Part shown: positions 12,110-30,146 of the stretch, in pieces
Layout: each line of letters begins with the position of its first letter
How positions within the stretch are numbered: position 1 is the stretch's first letter
DNA from: Gelatoporia subvermispora B
Taxonomy: Eukaryota; Basidiomycota; Agaricomycetes; Polyporales; Gelatoporiaceae
Assembly (NCBI GenBank): GCA_000320605.2
Contig: KB445798.1
Location: 1,426,131-1,490,130 of the forward strand
Direction of reading: 5' to 3'
Length of the DNA: 64,000 nt
Notes under the pieces: model-generated
The model's database searches: none
What the model was told of the DNA's origin: nothing
Seen by the model: only the letters and a program-made list of their open reading frames with translations
Position numbers and translations under genes: made by a program

Positions 12110-13365
12110 AGTTTTCGATGGTCGCAATATATGACACGACTCTACAAGCGCGGAGGGTGCTGCGTTGGCACTCAAGAGGAGCAGTGGTTGATTTTTGCAT
12201 GTCGACTGCCGAGCTATATGAGATAACGACCGAGGGAACTAACTCCTTCTGGATACCATGCTCGCTGTCACCACTGTACGTCAGCGCATCACCGTCCCTT
12301 TTCTCCATGACTCTCTGCTTCTACCAGACGAGGGCCACTGCGAAGATGTCGACAACGCTGGCCTAGCCGCTCTCGCTGTCCAAGTCAAGCGCGCTGCGCC
12401 CACATCATTTCTTCGCTATATCCTAACCTACTCCGTTGACTGATACCTGATCTCCCTGCGACAGGAAATGGCCGGTAGTGGATGGTTTCAGAAGACGTTC
12501 GAGGGTGGATCGTCCTCCACATCTTACTTCACTATCGACTGCTGCGATCACCTGGAAGTCCCAACAGCTCCCACCAGTTCCCACCCCGCCAATTTCCTCG
12601 GCGAGCCCCGCGAAGCACAGCCGCGCACTTTGACAGGGCGCTCCGAGATAGCGCTTAGCTGCTGACGAAAAGGAGGCTGCGTGGGTGGATTGCTGATCCT
12701 CGTAGGCAGCATGATTGCGCAGTCAGGATCAGCGCACCGCTAGCCACGCCAATGGCAGCTAGATCACCTACTGGTGGTCTAGTGTCTAACTAGATTGTAC
12801 ATGCTCTAGTCACAGACAGCAGAATACTGACAAGTACACGTCAAGTAGCTCAGGGCACTTTTCGCCAAGAATTGCCACCATCTGTGCTTGAGACGGAGCG
12901 ACCAACCCAACCGAAGGTTGCGACAAAAATGGGCAGAGGGCAGAGCCTTCGTTTCCTTGCAACGCAAGTGGACAGGTGTCTAGGGTTCTTCACAAACGCT
13001 CGAACAATGGAGCACAGAGCGCCGCACTGCACACTGATATAGGAATAGAAATAATGGCTTCGATTATGTCGAGCTCGTTGCACTGATCAATGTAGCCATC
13101 CTAAGATCATGGAAGACATTGGGTGCTGTGTTCCGGCTTCATGTCGTACTAGATATCACGCCAGCATCCGAGTCAGCTGGTCAAATCGGACAGTGATAGG
13201 ACTGGGTGGCATACTTTAGGTAAGGCGCAAATCATGCGATCTGTAGGCTTGGCATGTGAATTAACACATTGATGTGGGTAAGTTTGCAGTGCATGTCATC
13301 TGGGGAATCAACAAGTGAGCCACCACATAAGATTTTGTAGGAACACGAGCGATGGAGTCCGTACG
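12110..13365. other. Intergenic region, no gene seen
   Basis: Upstream side of the DUF6533 gene and downstream side of the ferredoxin-like gene. Small frames on both strands show no recognisable motif. Confidence 0.5.
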
Positions 13366-14262
13366 TTACGGAGGTGAAGATAACAGCGCCAACTGCTCAT
13401 CCTTTGAGAGTCCCATCCGCCCGCGCCAGAACTTGCGACACAGGGGGGCTAGAGATGCACGGTACTCTTTCAGCGCGTCATTGCGCGCAAGTATCTCGTC
13501 CAATACCCCGGGTACATCGCCCACATCGACCAAACCCAGCCTTTTGTCCAGTCAGTAGAATCAGTCACTATTTCGACACGACGGATAGAATGTCAAAACG
13601 TACCAATCGCCGTGCGGATGCACCAGGATGTTGGCTGCGTACTTGTGCCCACCAACATGTCCAACGCTCCCCACGAACACCCGCTCGCTTAGTCCCCTCT
13701 TCTCCACCTCGGATCTCAAGGCCTCGTAGACAGCACCCCCTGTGTTACCACAGCGGCAATCGCGAGCGCCATGGGTGCAGACATAGAGGTACAACGTCAA
13801 GGGATCGTTGGGCCTGTGCACTGCCCGTGCACCTGTCTCGCCAAGCGCGAGAGCGCGAAGGGCCTCCGCCACGTCATCCATATTGTTTGCGGTAATATCA
13901 AGCAGGTCGAGGCGTCCTCGGACTGAGAAGGCGGTGGCTGTATAGGCCTCGTGCAGTGCTGGCACGCCGATTCCCGTGTATCCAGGATGCAGACGCTGCT
14001 CGGGAGAGTACGAGAAGTTGACAACGCCGCCCCATTGTGCCACGTTCAAAAGCAGTGACCTTTGCAAGGGCGAGTGAAATTTGGACGGGTATTTGGAAGT
14101 CGCCTCATGGGTATGCAGAAGGATGTAACTTAGATGATATGGCACAGTGCCGGCAAGAGATTCTTGAGGTGCGGCGGTAGTCAGCAATCTGCGTGAAGTG
14201 CGAGATTTTTCGAAGCGAGTGCATCTGTTCTGCAGTCTGAGGAGCGAGCTGAACGAATTCAT
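13366..14262 (-). CDS. Sucrase/ferredoxin-like [2Fe-2S] protein, mitochondrial (Aim32-like)
   Basis: Two exons (13604-14262 and 13366-13540) give 277 residues. The N-terminus is Arg/Ser-rich without acids at first (MNSFSSLLRLQNRCTR...), which fits a mitochondrial presequence. The C-terminal half is a thioredoxin-like ferredoxin fold of the Suc_Fer-like family. It has the cysteine motif CTHGARDCRCG (about residues 162-172) and the histidine motif HVGGHKYAANILVHPHGDW (about 200-219), which in Aim32-type proteins ligate a [2Fe-2S] cluster. The intron falls inside the Trp codon of GDW, and the second exon begins LGLVDVGDVPGVLDEIL. The role in redox or iron-sulfur metabolism comes from the family, not from this sequence. 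The end coordinate may be off by one base. Confidence 0.88.
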
Positions 14263-14895
14263 GACATTCTATGGTATCGGTCAAAGGAAGATATGGAATC
14301 TTGGGCGACATGCTGCACTGGAGAGGAATTTGCCGACGGTCGCCGTCTCGCCGAGAGCTTCCGTCATCGTCGGAACCTAGCGGAGATTGGTCTCGGAGAC
14401 CTATGTGGGTGGAATGCCGAGATGCCGTACGCAGAAGGTCCTCTTCGAAATGATCGACGCATCCATGGAGAAAGTTCTTCGGGATGGTATGTCGACTATG
14501 CTCGACTTGTTGAATTCGCTCCCATTTATATTTAAAGGATATAGAGGAGCAGCCCTCCCTGACAAAGCACCTCCGGATGTATGAGCATACTGGATGGACA
14601 ACGAAGATGCGGCTCTCATGAAACCGCTACAGATAGATCTTCGGGAATCGGCGGGCACCGTATCATTGTGACAAACATACAACTGAGAGATGCATTTAAT
14701 GGGTGGTCTATGTGGGGATACAGAATGCACGTGAAGAGACATGTCAAGAGACTGCTCTACTAAACAATAGTTCGCTACTTCCGAGACGGCGGTAGAATCA
14801 TACAACGACATCAACAATCCAATGAGAATGAGCATGAAGGACAATATATGCGTATGAGGGTATGTCTCAAGAAAATCTGCCTAGGTGGATAGGCT
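14263..14895. other. Intergenic region, no gene seen
   Basis: Lies between the start of the ferredoxin-like gene and the stop of the ABC transporter. Contains short frames only; no motif found on either strand. Confidence 0.5.
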
Positions 14896-21016
<6,121 letters not shown>

Positions 21017-22442
21017 GGTTGCGGGGTAGTTCGAAAGCCAAATAACAGGCTATCCGTTGCTGGCAGATATACCCCCCTCGCGCAGTCGTGTGGGTTCCGG
21101 CGCTCGATATTCGGGCCCGTACGCTAATGGGCGGTGACTCGTGAGCGGGGCGAACAGTTAGCTCGTGCGACGGGACAACAAGACCGGACAGAAGGCCCAA
21201 GCGAGGACAACGTTCAGAACATGTATAAGTTGACCGCTGCGGACATGCCGCTGGGTGACGCTGGTGGGCGGCACCGTGTGGTCCAAGTCCCAACGCGGAA
21301 GGTCTGGCTGCAGCTGCGGCATCTGCCAGCACCAGGACACACGCGGAACACGCTCGATGACGGCCCAGCGCGGGCCTCGTCAGCGCTCCGGGGAATTCTC
21401 TGCGACAATTTTGGCCCAATCACGAGCAGAACGGTGGCGGATACAAATGGAGGTCGTCAGCGCGGATGACGCGCGCAGCGAGCTCGAGGGCGCGCGTGTG
21501 ATTGAGCGCGGAATGGCGCGCCCCGACACGCGCGACTCTGTTGCTCGACGCCGTCCGCAGTCGTGCGACCGTCTTCATGAACGGTGCCGACGCGTCTACG
21601 GCCGTCTTCGAGACGTTCCTTGTCGGCGGTTCATCAGCAGCGAATGATAGCGTTCACATTTGACTTCAAAGTCGTTCGCGGGAGACACGTAAATTTCATT
21701 ACGTGATCTCTATACTGAATCACATGCATACATATGTCACCCAGCAAAACTGGCGAAAGTCTTGGGGACGGTTTCGCAGACGTCCATCATCGCTATTGTT
21801 GTTTCTGCAGCAATCTCCATGGTTTCTACGCACTAACTTGGTCCGAACTATTGCAGCTGTGTTCTGACAAAAGCAAATGCTGTGGCGTCTACTTGTTGTT
21901 GCCAGACTATGGCGCCCATGGAGCTTCCAGTCGTCTGGCGCCCGCAACTCGCTGATTTTCAGAGCGTTGTGCGCGCATATCGCACTCTCACCCCGGACAC
22001 TTCTCATGACTGCGGATTGTTACGCGAAAGCGAAAAGATGTTTGGATTTTTCAAACTCGGTGCATCGGATATAACCTTCCCTGGCTTCCTGGTCACGTCA
22101 ACCTATGCTGTCAACGATATCGATCTCCCCAGTCGATATCTCAGGCGCAGCTCCGTTATGTTCTGTCACGGGATTCTGGATAATTACTAGTCAAGAGCCA
22201 CATGAACTCGTGGATTTTCCTGAGGAATGCGAGCTTCCACGGTGAGCGCTTGTCTCTTGTGGACCGCACGTGACATGACCCCAAATATTTGTTCGCTGTG
22301 GCTGCAGCGGCAAGGCATGCCGCTTGCAACCTTGATTAACTGCCAAGAGCCTCCAGGTCCCAAGTCCTTGAAATTGCAAGAAAGTAATAACAATTGACAA
22401 CAGCAAAGTCTACAAGCGGTGATATTTAAACTAGAAAGAACG
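21017..22442. other. Upstream region of the ABC transporter; no gene supported
   Basis: The part at 21,120-21,650 is GC-rich and open in several frames on both strands. No frame shows a known motif or splice partners, so I treat it as promoter/5' UTR. The rest (21,660-22,440) is ordinary intergenic sequence up to the stop of the esterase gene. Confidence 0.45.
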
Positions 22443-24813
22443 TTACTCGGGGTACTGGATGTTCAAGGCCATCAAGAGGTTAATTCCTTCGGCCCTGAAC
22501 GTGTCATCCTCCACTGTGAATGAGGAGTCGTTCTGGATATTGAGCTGATGCGGCTTAGTGATGGACCACTGCGGCCAATCAATTCCAGTGCCGTTATTCG
22601 GGTTGCCGGTTGTGACGAAACTGATCAAGCGATCTGTCAAATCTCCGGGACCATACATGTTGAACAAGTCCGTGAGGTCAACCTTGAGACGGTGTCAGTG
22701 AGTCCTGCTTACATCTCTAAAAATCTCAAAGCTACTCACAGCACCAACGTATGGGAATTTGAACTCCTTGCTCACTGCGACAGGCATTGTCAGAAAACCG
22801 TGTGCTTGGATGATCATGCTACCCACGATACGACCAGGCGCCCTGGTAGCCCGCGGTGTGGTTGAGGAAGAACCGACGCTGGGAGTGGTACTCGAGATCC
22901 CCGATGATGGCCGACAGTCGCTTGTACTCTGGAGTGATGGCATACATATCTCCTGTTCCAAACGGAGAACCTGCAGCCGGGTCCGAAGTATAAAGCGTGA
23001 ATATCTCCTCTACATCTTCCATGGAAATCCCAGGGAGACCCTCCTGCATCAGGTAGGTCGCCGTGCCGTTCTCGGTTCTAGGACAAGATCAACAAGAGCA
23101 TTGCCAGAACCGCAGTGAACTCACGTAATGTCAGTTAGGTTCAGCGCGCCTAATGTGCCTTCGTCTTCTGTGCACTATTGAAATAAAGAGGTTGGACACG
23201 TAGTGACCTGTCTGCGGAGAACACTCACTCCGACCACGAAAGGGACGCGAGCCACTTTTCCCTGCGTCAACAGGGTCTGGGGCTGCTGGGCAACGAAATC
23301 ATAATCAAGTACTACTTGCCACCGCTGATCGTCACATGAGCATATGGTACCCCTAGAGGCATGTGGACGCACCCCATAACGCTGTAGAGCAGACAAAGCA
23401 AGCATCGCCTGATACAGTTCATCATACGGCAGCTGGCGTAGGCACTCAAGCGAATCCGAGCTTCCTCGGCAAGACGTCCCGTTAACAAGGATGTCATACG
23501 AGCCTTGAAGGTCGCTGTATGTGTTCAAAGGAACGGGAAAGCCGCTCTGCATCCACGCTGCGCTGAAGAGACCTTCCGTGTTGCCCCCATTGTTGAGCAT
23601 CTGAAGTCCTGCCGAGATGCTTCCAGAGTTTGCGCCCCACCTATTGTATAAGGATGAAATCAAGTGGATGTTCATGCATTACGAGCATGAAACTCACAGG
23701 GTCACCCTTTCAGGATCGCCGCCAAACCGCTCGATGTATTGTTGAACCCAGCGAAGTGCCTGGCGTTCTGAGCGAAAGATTGAGGTTTCTGACGACACAT
23801 TCGGCAACATCCTGGAGGCAACTCACGATCACGAAGGCCCAAATTTGTGATTCCCGCATCCTTCGCCTCCTGGCCAGGCAAAAACCCGAATGCTAGATAA
23901 GAATGAGTAAGCGATTAATATGAGGGGCTTGAATTCATCACCGTTCAACCTAGATATCCGGGATCACGTCATGCACTAGAATCAATGCGTCACGAGTTGG
24001 GACATACCTGTAATTCACACTAACGAGTATGACAGGCTCGCGGTTTTGCAGAGATCGTTCGACAATGATAGTGCCATTGACGCTATCTTCCGATCAACGA
24101 CAGTTGACCTGATACAGTGACATCGAGTACTCACTAGGAGGAACCACCGAACAGGAAGGAGGCTAAAGGTTCAAGTCGCGAAGTGACGTGTGAGGACCAG
24201 CCAAGTACGATTGCAGCCATACGCACCGAAAGGCAGCCACTATATGGTGCGGTCGGTTATGATGCACTGACAGTTCATGTTTAAAAACGCACAACAACTA
24301 CGGGCAAGTTCATCCCTGGTACTGTGCCAGCTGGCACGTACACGTCCAGATTTAAGCCTATGAGATGGCTGATGGAGTCAACAACCAAGATGCGAAGATG
24401 GACTTGGACACTGACAGTCCTCAGACTGATTAACATCTGGTACCGGAAATGTCGCATTGAGTTGTTCTTCAAAGGCCAAGAGATAGGGTACACCGGCTTG
24501 TGAGATTGGAGTCACGAGTTCTTGTGGACACAGGTCGCCAAATTGCGAGGCATTATATGTCCCTTTGTATGGTTGGACCGCCTGAGGCCGACGGAAGCGC
24601 AGGTTCCCAACCCTGATGCAGGCACGGTCAATACGCTACCAACCAACGGCGGGTATAGTTCGACACTTACGGTGGTTGGGCATAGGGTATTCCGAGGAAC
24701 TCATCCGTATTCTCAACGCGATTTCCGATGAATAATCCTTCGTCTAAAATGACAGTGGGAGAGAGCGCTGTAGAGACCGACAGAAGAAAGAGAACGAAAA
24801 ACAACTCGAGCAT
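22443..24813 (-). CDS. Secreted type-B carboxylesterase/lipase-like protein with lost catalytic residues
   Basis: A multi-exon gene (about 13 exons, near 540 residues). It starts at ATG 24813 with a signal peptide (MLELFFVLFLLSVSTALS) and ends at TAA 22443. Fold markers of the cholinesterase/Candida rugosa-lipase family are present. These are DEFLGIPYAQPPVGNLRFRRP, GDLCPQ, SEDCLNLDVYVP, LVSVNYR, LGLRD, ALRWVQQYIERFGGDPERVTL and NTEGLF. The catalytic elements are altered. The usual WIFGGAF oxyanion-hole loop reads WLPFASF (exon 24227-24239 plus the next). The nucleophile elbow, usually GESAGA, reads GANSGS, so the Ser position is Asn (codon 23628-23630). The usual GAxHGSDL reads GAVDLTDL, with Asp where the His should be (22677-22679). 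The acidic motif EDEGT is kept. All splice phases I followed work, so it is probably expressed but inactive, or in early decay. Confidence 0.86.
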
Positions 24814-25704
24814 GCTGTAACGGGTGACAGACAAATGCCTAACCTGGGGACATCGAGAAGTGCACCAGTCATCTTATAGAGGCTGGTCGCGAGTCGCATT
24901 GCGCTGGTAGACTGCTTGGACGTGGTAATCGTGCTCACTGCAGGGAAGCATGTACATTCATCAAAGAGATACGGCGAACAGTCGACATGCATATCATCGA
25001 GGGTGAGTGCACGCGGGCGTAGATAACTTCTACCTACTTCGGCACGGGGCCGAAGGGAGAGAGAGAAACCAGTTAAGTATCTGGCACACCTCACATTGAA
25101 TCGAACGGCATTAGTGAGGGTCAAGATGGGCGATTAACGCGCGATTTGACTCCGCGCGACGCAGGTTGTCGATTAAGCTTCGGATTTAGTCGGTAATCAT
25201 CCTGAATCACGCACCACAGCCGCCGGGAGAAGATCCTAGGATGAAGTGCACAAACAGCTCAGTTATGAGCGCAGAACTGCTCCCGGAAGGCTGGCTAGTA
25301 CCAGCTGAACATTTTCATAAATATCAACGGTAAGCAGCAGAACGCAACTTGGCCGCCACTCAAAGCATTCGACGCTTCATCACATTGTGCACCGATGGGT
25401 GCGGAACAAATCGAATGTTTAGCACGAGATTGTACGCTCATCGCGACGTACTTCGGTAGAGGCGAGATCACATGGCTTACACGACAGAATTTGAGGACCC
25501 ATCGGCTATATCCGACTTTGGCTCTCCATCTACACACATCTTAGAGGTGCGTGTACGAACCCAATGACGGCTGTTTTGTCTGAAGGTCTGATCGTCAAAG
25601 GACGTGTAATCATACCGAGCCTACTTCATACGCTGGAAGAGCCAAATCTCGATATAGTCAGTCTACGTCAAGCTGTAGAGCTCTCTCCAGAGCACAAGTG
25701 ATTA
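24814..25704. other. Intergenic region, no gene seen
   Basis: Lies upstream of the esterase gene and downstream of the glycosidase gene. Small frames only. Confidence 0.5.
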
Positions 25705-27983
25705 TCATAAGGCGACACTGATGTTCTCTACTGTCACCTTCCACCCTTCATTGGGGAAGCCAGGAGCCTCTGTCGTGCTCCCGTCCCAACCAGCCGCCAT
25801 CATAGCAATGGCATAGAGCAGTGATCCAGCCCCCGGGAAGTAAGGCGTTGGGACCCTGACTCCTCCAACCGGCATGCCGACGTCATCAAACTGGAATAGT
25901 GGATGGAGGAGCCATTCTAAGGCCTTCTCGGTATCTCCGTTCCTCGCTGCCGACATCGCAAGCATGCCAAAATCCCATCTTCAGGAGCATGAGCCACTTG
26001 AGCGGACCGGCAGAGAACAGAGCTTACCCCCAACAGTTTGTGAAATTCCAATATTGCCACACTTTCTCAGCCGTCGTCTTGGCGATGTCAAGGTGCACGT
26101 CCGCAGTCTGAGGAAGCCACCCATATATACCGACCAGCGCCGGATGGTCATTGATGAAGGTGGGGTCCGTCCAAAAGTCGGTTTCGATTCCCTCATACAC
26201 TGCATACGTTCCGTTCTCGATCGGCAGCGGAGCTAAGTTGTTCTCGACCTCTTGCCAGATCGCCGGAGGCTCTTCATCCAACCTCTCCATCCACGTTCGG
26301 GCCATACCAAGGCCAAATCGCCAATACGCAAGTTCAAATGTCGGATTCCAAGTAGCATTCGGATCCGTGTCTTCCGCAACCACGTACAACGGAGGTGCCA
26401 GATCGTAGACGCCGGTGCTACTGTTCTCGCGAGCGTAGACGGACATCCAGTCCGCTGCCGCGTGCAGAACATCGCGCCACTTTTCGAGTGTCGCACGAGA
26501 CTGGGTTGCTCGGTACTCGTATTCGGCAAATACGAGGGGGTGAGGTTGTTGCCAAATCAGTAGTTCGTTGATTTCGCCGGGCGCTGATCTCCCAGATGGA
26601 TCGGTCATCTTCGACCATCGAGCGCCAATAGGAAACCCTTCTTGAACCTGCGCACGTTCAATAGATGTCGAGAGGAAGCGAGAATAGGTGTCGAGAGACC
26701 GGTACAGGAGGTCCCAGTTGTTCCATAGCGCCCAATGCGCGCAGTGCCAGAAGAACTGCTCCATGTGGAATTTCCCGTACTGAACGTATCGGTAAGACAT
26801 AGCATAGAAGGTTGAAATGGAACGCTAACCCATCCAGTGTTAACCAATCCTGACTGAAAAGGGTCAGCGATCCGCATATCGCGAACAGCAATGTACAGCA
26901 TACCTCTTGAGGCGGTGTATGTCCGGCCTCGTTGACTCGCATGAGGTATCGCGACAGGATTATGCGTCTCTGGAGTTCCTCAGCTCGTGGATCCGTCGAA
27001 TTCGTCAAAACGTCTACGAAGCCTCCAGTTGACCAGTAATTCTCCCAAGCGGACGTCGATTCTGCCACAACATCAGCGAAGGTGGGTACAGCGCTACCAG
27101 TGGTGTTCGAATACGCCACTGTCAAAGACAATGCGTCTGATGTCCGGCTTGAAGGCGCGATGCTATATCGATGTTCGGTCGGCGAATCTCTTGAGATGGC
27201 GAACTCGTCGCCACCTATACCCGTGAAAAACGTCGACGCGACTTCCGTGTGGGTTATTCGCGCGCGAGAATCCTCACGGAGCCCAGGACCGATTTGGAGC
27301 GTCGTCGTATGAAGATCGCTCTCGTTCCAGTATCCAACGAAGGGCGCTTGGAACTTTGAGGAGCCGTCATTCCAAGGGAAGTCTAGAAAGACGCCCAGAC
27401 GCCCTTCTTCCAGGAGGTCTGACTGGATACGGAAGGCGATCGCGCTCGCGCTCTGGGACGCGTACGTTTGAACTTTCACCGCCACGCCTCTATATATGAA
27501 TTGACTAGTGATAGTTCCCGTCCAAAGGTCAAGCTCCTGACGAATACTCCCCAAGTCCTCCTCCGAAGCATTCACCGCATCTCCACGAGCGTCGCGGAAC
27601 TGGAGCCCAACACGGCCTAGATTAACTCGGTTCGGATTGGAGATCAGCCACTGTTGTGGGTCCGCTGGACCACCGAATTCGTATTGTACGCCATCCCACA
27701 CCACTCCTCGATAAGATGCGATGTCGGCGGGAGTCGTACCTGCCGGGAGACTGTCATTTTTCCATGCCCAGTCGGACATGATGGCCCACGGGAGGAATGT
27801 CTGCAGCCCCGTAACGTCCGCGCCGAACGCAAAGAAACCATTTCCAACTTGCATCGGCGTAGTGAGACTGGATGCATTACGAACTGGGTTGTATCGAGAG
27901 ACCAGGGAATTGCGAGGAATAGCTGCACTGGCGTGCAAAGACCAGATTGTGAGCAACAACGTCGACAAAACGAGGTTAGGCAT
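25705..27983 (-). CDS. Secreted six-hairpin glycosidase-like protein
   Basis: Four exons (26904-27983, 26830-26853, 26028-26779, 25705-25978) join exactly to 709 residues. The start at 27983 gives a good signal peptide (MPNLVLSTLLLTIWSLHASA). The N-terminal half is a beta-rich domain with motifs such as MQVGNGFFAFGADVTGLQTF and YRGVVWDGVQYEFG. The C-terminal half is an (alpha/alpha)6-type region with WYGKFHMEQFFWHCAHWALW, QEGFPIGARWSKM, GEINELLIWQQPHP, FELAYWRFGLGMA and WDFGMLAMSAARNG. This resembles GH65/GH95-type and related six-hairpin glycosidases. The precise family, substrate and catalytic acid cannot be named from the sequence. Exon 2 is only 24 nt (SGLVNTGW). An upstream in-frame ATG at 28,055 would add a non-secretory extension and is less likely. 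Confidence 0.84.
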
Positions 27984-30146
27984 GATGGTCAGCGAGAAGG
28001 AAGAGGATAGACGGGGTCCAAACACATTGGTGGACGCACCACTACGTCGTGACACAGAGCGTCATGTTCGTTTCACCAGTGGTATCCGAGGTCAGCGGTC
28101 CGGGTATGTTAACAGAACGACATGTGACCATGATAAGCTTCTGAATGCGTCCCAGAGAAGGAAGTAGGTGGTATGATCTATCTCATGACACTTCGTAATG
28201 ACAGCACTCTGAGTTTTGAGGGGACCATCGCTCCGGGGCATCGCGACTTGACGGGTCATGCCATAGCCTACGCTCTTATATGCCAGGTGATGCGAGAAGA
28301 GGACAGGTGTCCTATGCGAAATGGTTCTGGAAGAGGCGAATCTAGAGCAAATTTCCTTGCAGCACTGACCACCAATAAGTGCCCTGGATCCTCTGTTCGA
28401 CAATACTTTCTCCAGAGACCTATATGCGATTTATTGGCTGCATAGCCTTTTGAATTTGGCAACCTCGGTGCAGCAGCTCAACGACAACTAGCATGACGGC
28501 ATCAGAGGTTGCTTGACGAAATTATCGTGAGATTCGTGAGATTGATATGTCGTATATTCAGCAAGTCATGAACGTCGAGTCTTTGGGAAAGTGCAAGTAC
28601 CTGTCCGTTAAAGAACGAATTCCACGCCTTTACTCCTGGCATGCGAAAGACGATAGCCCTTGACACAGACCACCGAATCCATGGACTCCCAAGTACAGCA
28701 ACGTGATTTCCAGGGAAACCATTTCATGAATATGTCGAAGACAGCTTACAAGCACCGAAAGCAAGACCTCCTCAAAGCCAAGCCCAGCTCGCAGGTTTGC
28801 TGTCTCTGTCTGTGGGAATTAATTGCCTTTCTGGCTACTATGGAGGCGCTGATTCTCATTCGACTCTTGCGGGCAGCCGCATCACTGTGAACTAAACATC
28901 TCTCTAAGGGATCGTTTTCGCCGCTTCTCTCAGCTCTCTTCGAGCTACCGTGTATTCTGTTGAAACTGATCCCAGGGAACTTCAAGTCGCTGCGCAGTCA
29001 CTGCATCACTCAATGCGACATCCATCCTGAATCATGCTCCGTAAATCGCAATCACCGTCCCTCTGCCATATCACCTGTGAGAACTGCCAAATCCTGTCTT
29101 TCTTGGTTCGACGGGAGCCCTCATATCTTGGGTCTGCATACATGAGTCGTCTTCAGTCCTCGTATGACATTCCAGGTTTGGCTGAGGTGTATACAAGGGA
29201 AATTACTATTGCCGGAGACCCATATGCCGAACTTTTACCACAGCACCTACCGGCGACTTAATCCGCGGGCTGTCCAAGGCTATTTGTGCCCAGTCGGAGC
29301 GCTCCCCTAAATTGAAAACCAGGTGTCATGTGTCTATATTTCCCGAAGTTCCCCAGGCAGGACGTGTTCATTGAGACATGACCTGGCTTCGGGGCTCGAC
29401 CACTATTGCTTCCGACAACCATCGGCAGGGCCCGCAACGGGACGTCCCACTTCCCCTCCCCGGAGACACAGCGGAGCCGGTACAGACACACTGCTCATAA
29501 TTTGTCGAGGTCCCATCATCTGTTCAGGTCTCAAGCATCAGTCAATCACACCACAGGACATGATCAAGGACCTGTACCGGCGGTGAAGCCCCAAATAGAA
29601 GTGAGCGCCGGTTCATCCCTAGCAACCATGTGCCAAATCTAATATGAGCCTTCTACTAGCAAGACATGGCCGAGATGAGCATGCGCCCCAACTCTATATT
29701 GTGGATGCACCTGCGTGACAAGTTTCACGAAATCCGAGGTTTTATTTCCTTCCCATGGTATTTGAATGCTGCGCGTGCAGCTTCCGCTTTTATCCCGCGC
29801 CTGAACGCCCGGTCTACAGATTTGGAAGTTTTCTTTGGCCTTAAGGTTCAGAACACTCGATGCTTGTTTGAGGCGTCCGTCGGCCGTCTGATATACCCTG
29901 CGCCACCGACGGTTACCAATCATTCAATCACGCTCGAATCGCGCTGTATGTCGCCGAGGGACGCCTTGTGGGTCTTCTCGTCCTCGTAAAAGCTCCGCGA
30001 CTCGCGCGCGGCTGCCACACCCGGCTCTCACACTCTGCTCGTCGACCTTGTGCTCGAAGTACCCGGTTAAATAGCAGCCTCTCATACGCCTGGAATTCCC
30101 TCTGTCAGTCGGCATAGCGTGCAATCTCACTCCACGACTCATCGCA
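27984..30146. other. Divergent intergenic region, no gene seen
   Basis: About 2.2 kb between the divergently transcribed glycosidase (-) and DUF6534 (+) genes. Short frames at 28,092-28,445, 28,660-28,985, 29,258-29,640 and 29,639-29,989 have no motif or splice partner. It likely contains the two promoters. Confidence 0.45.
30067..30074 (+). promoter_or_regulatory. Possible TATA-like element of the DUF6534 gene
   Basis: TTAAATAG lies about 75 bases upstream of the ATG at 30147, a usual spacing for a fungal TATA-like box. Weak evidence from sequence and position only. Confidence 0.25.
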
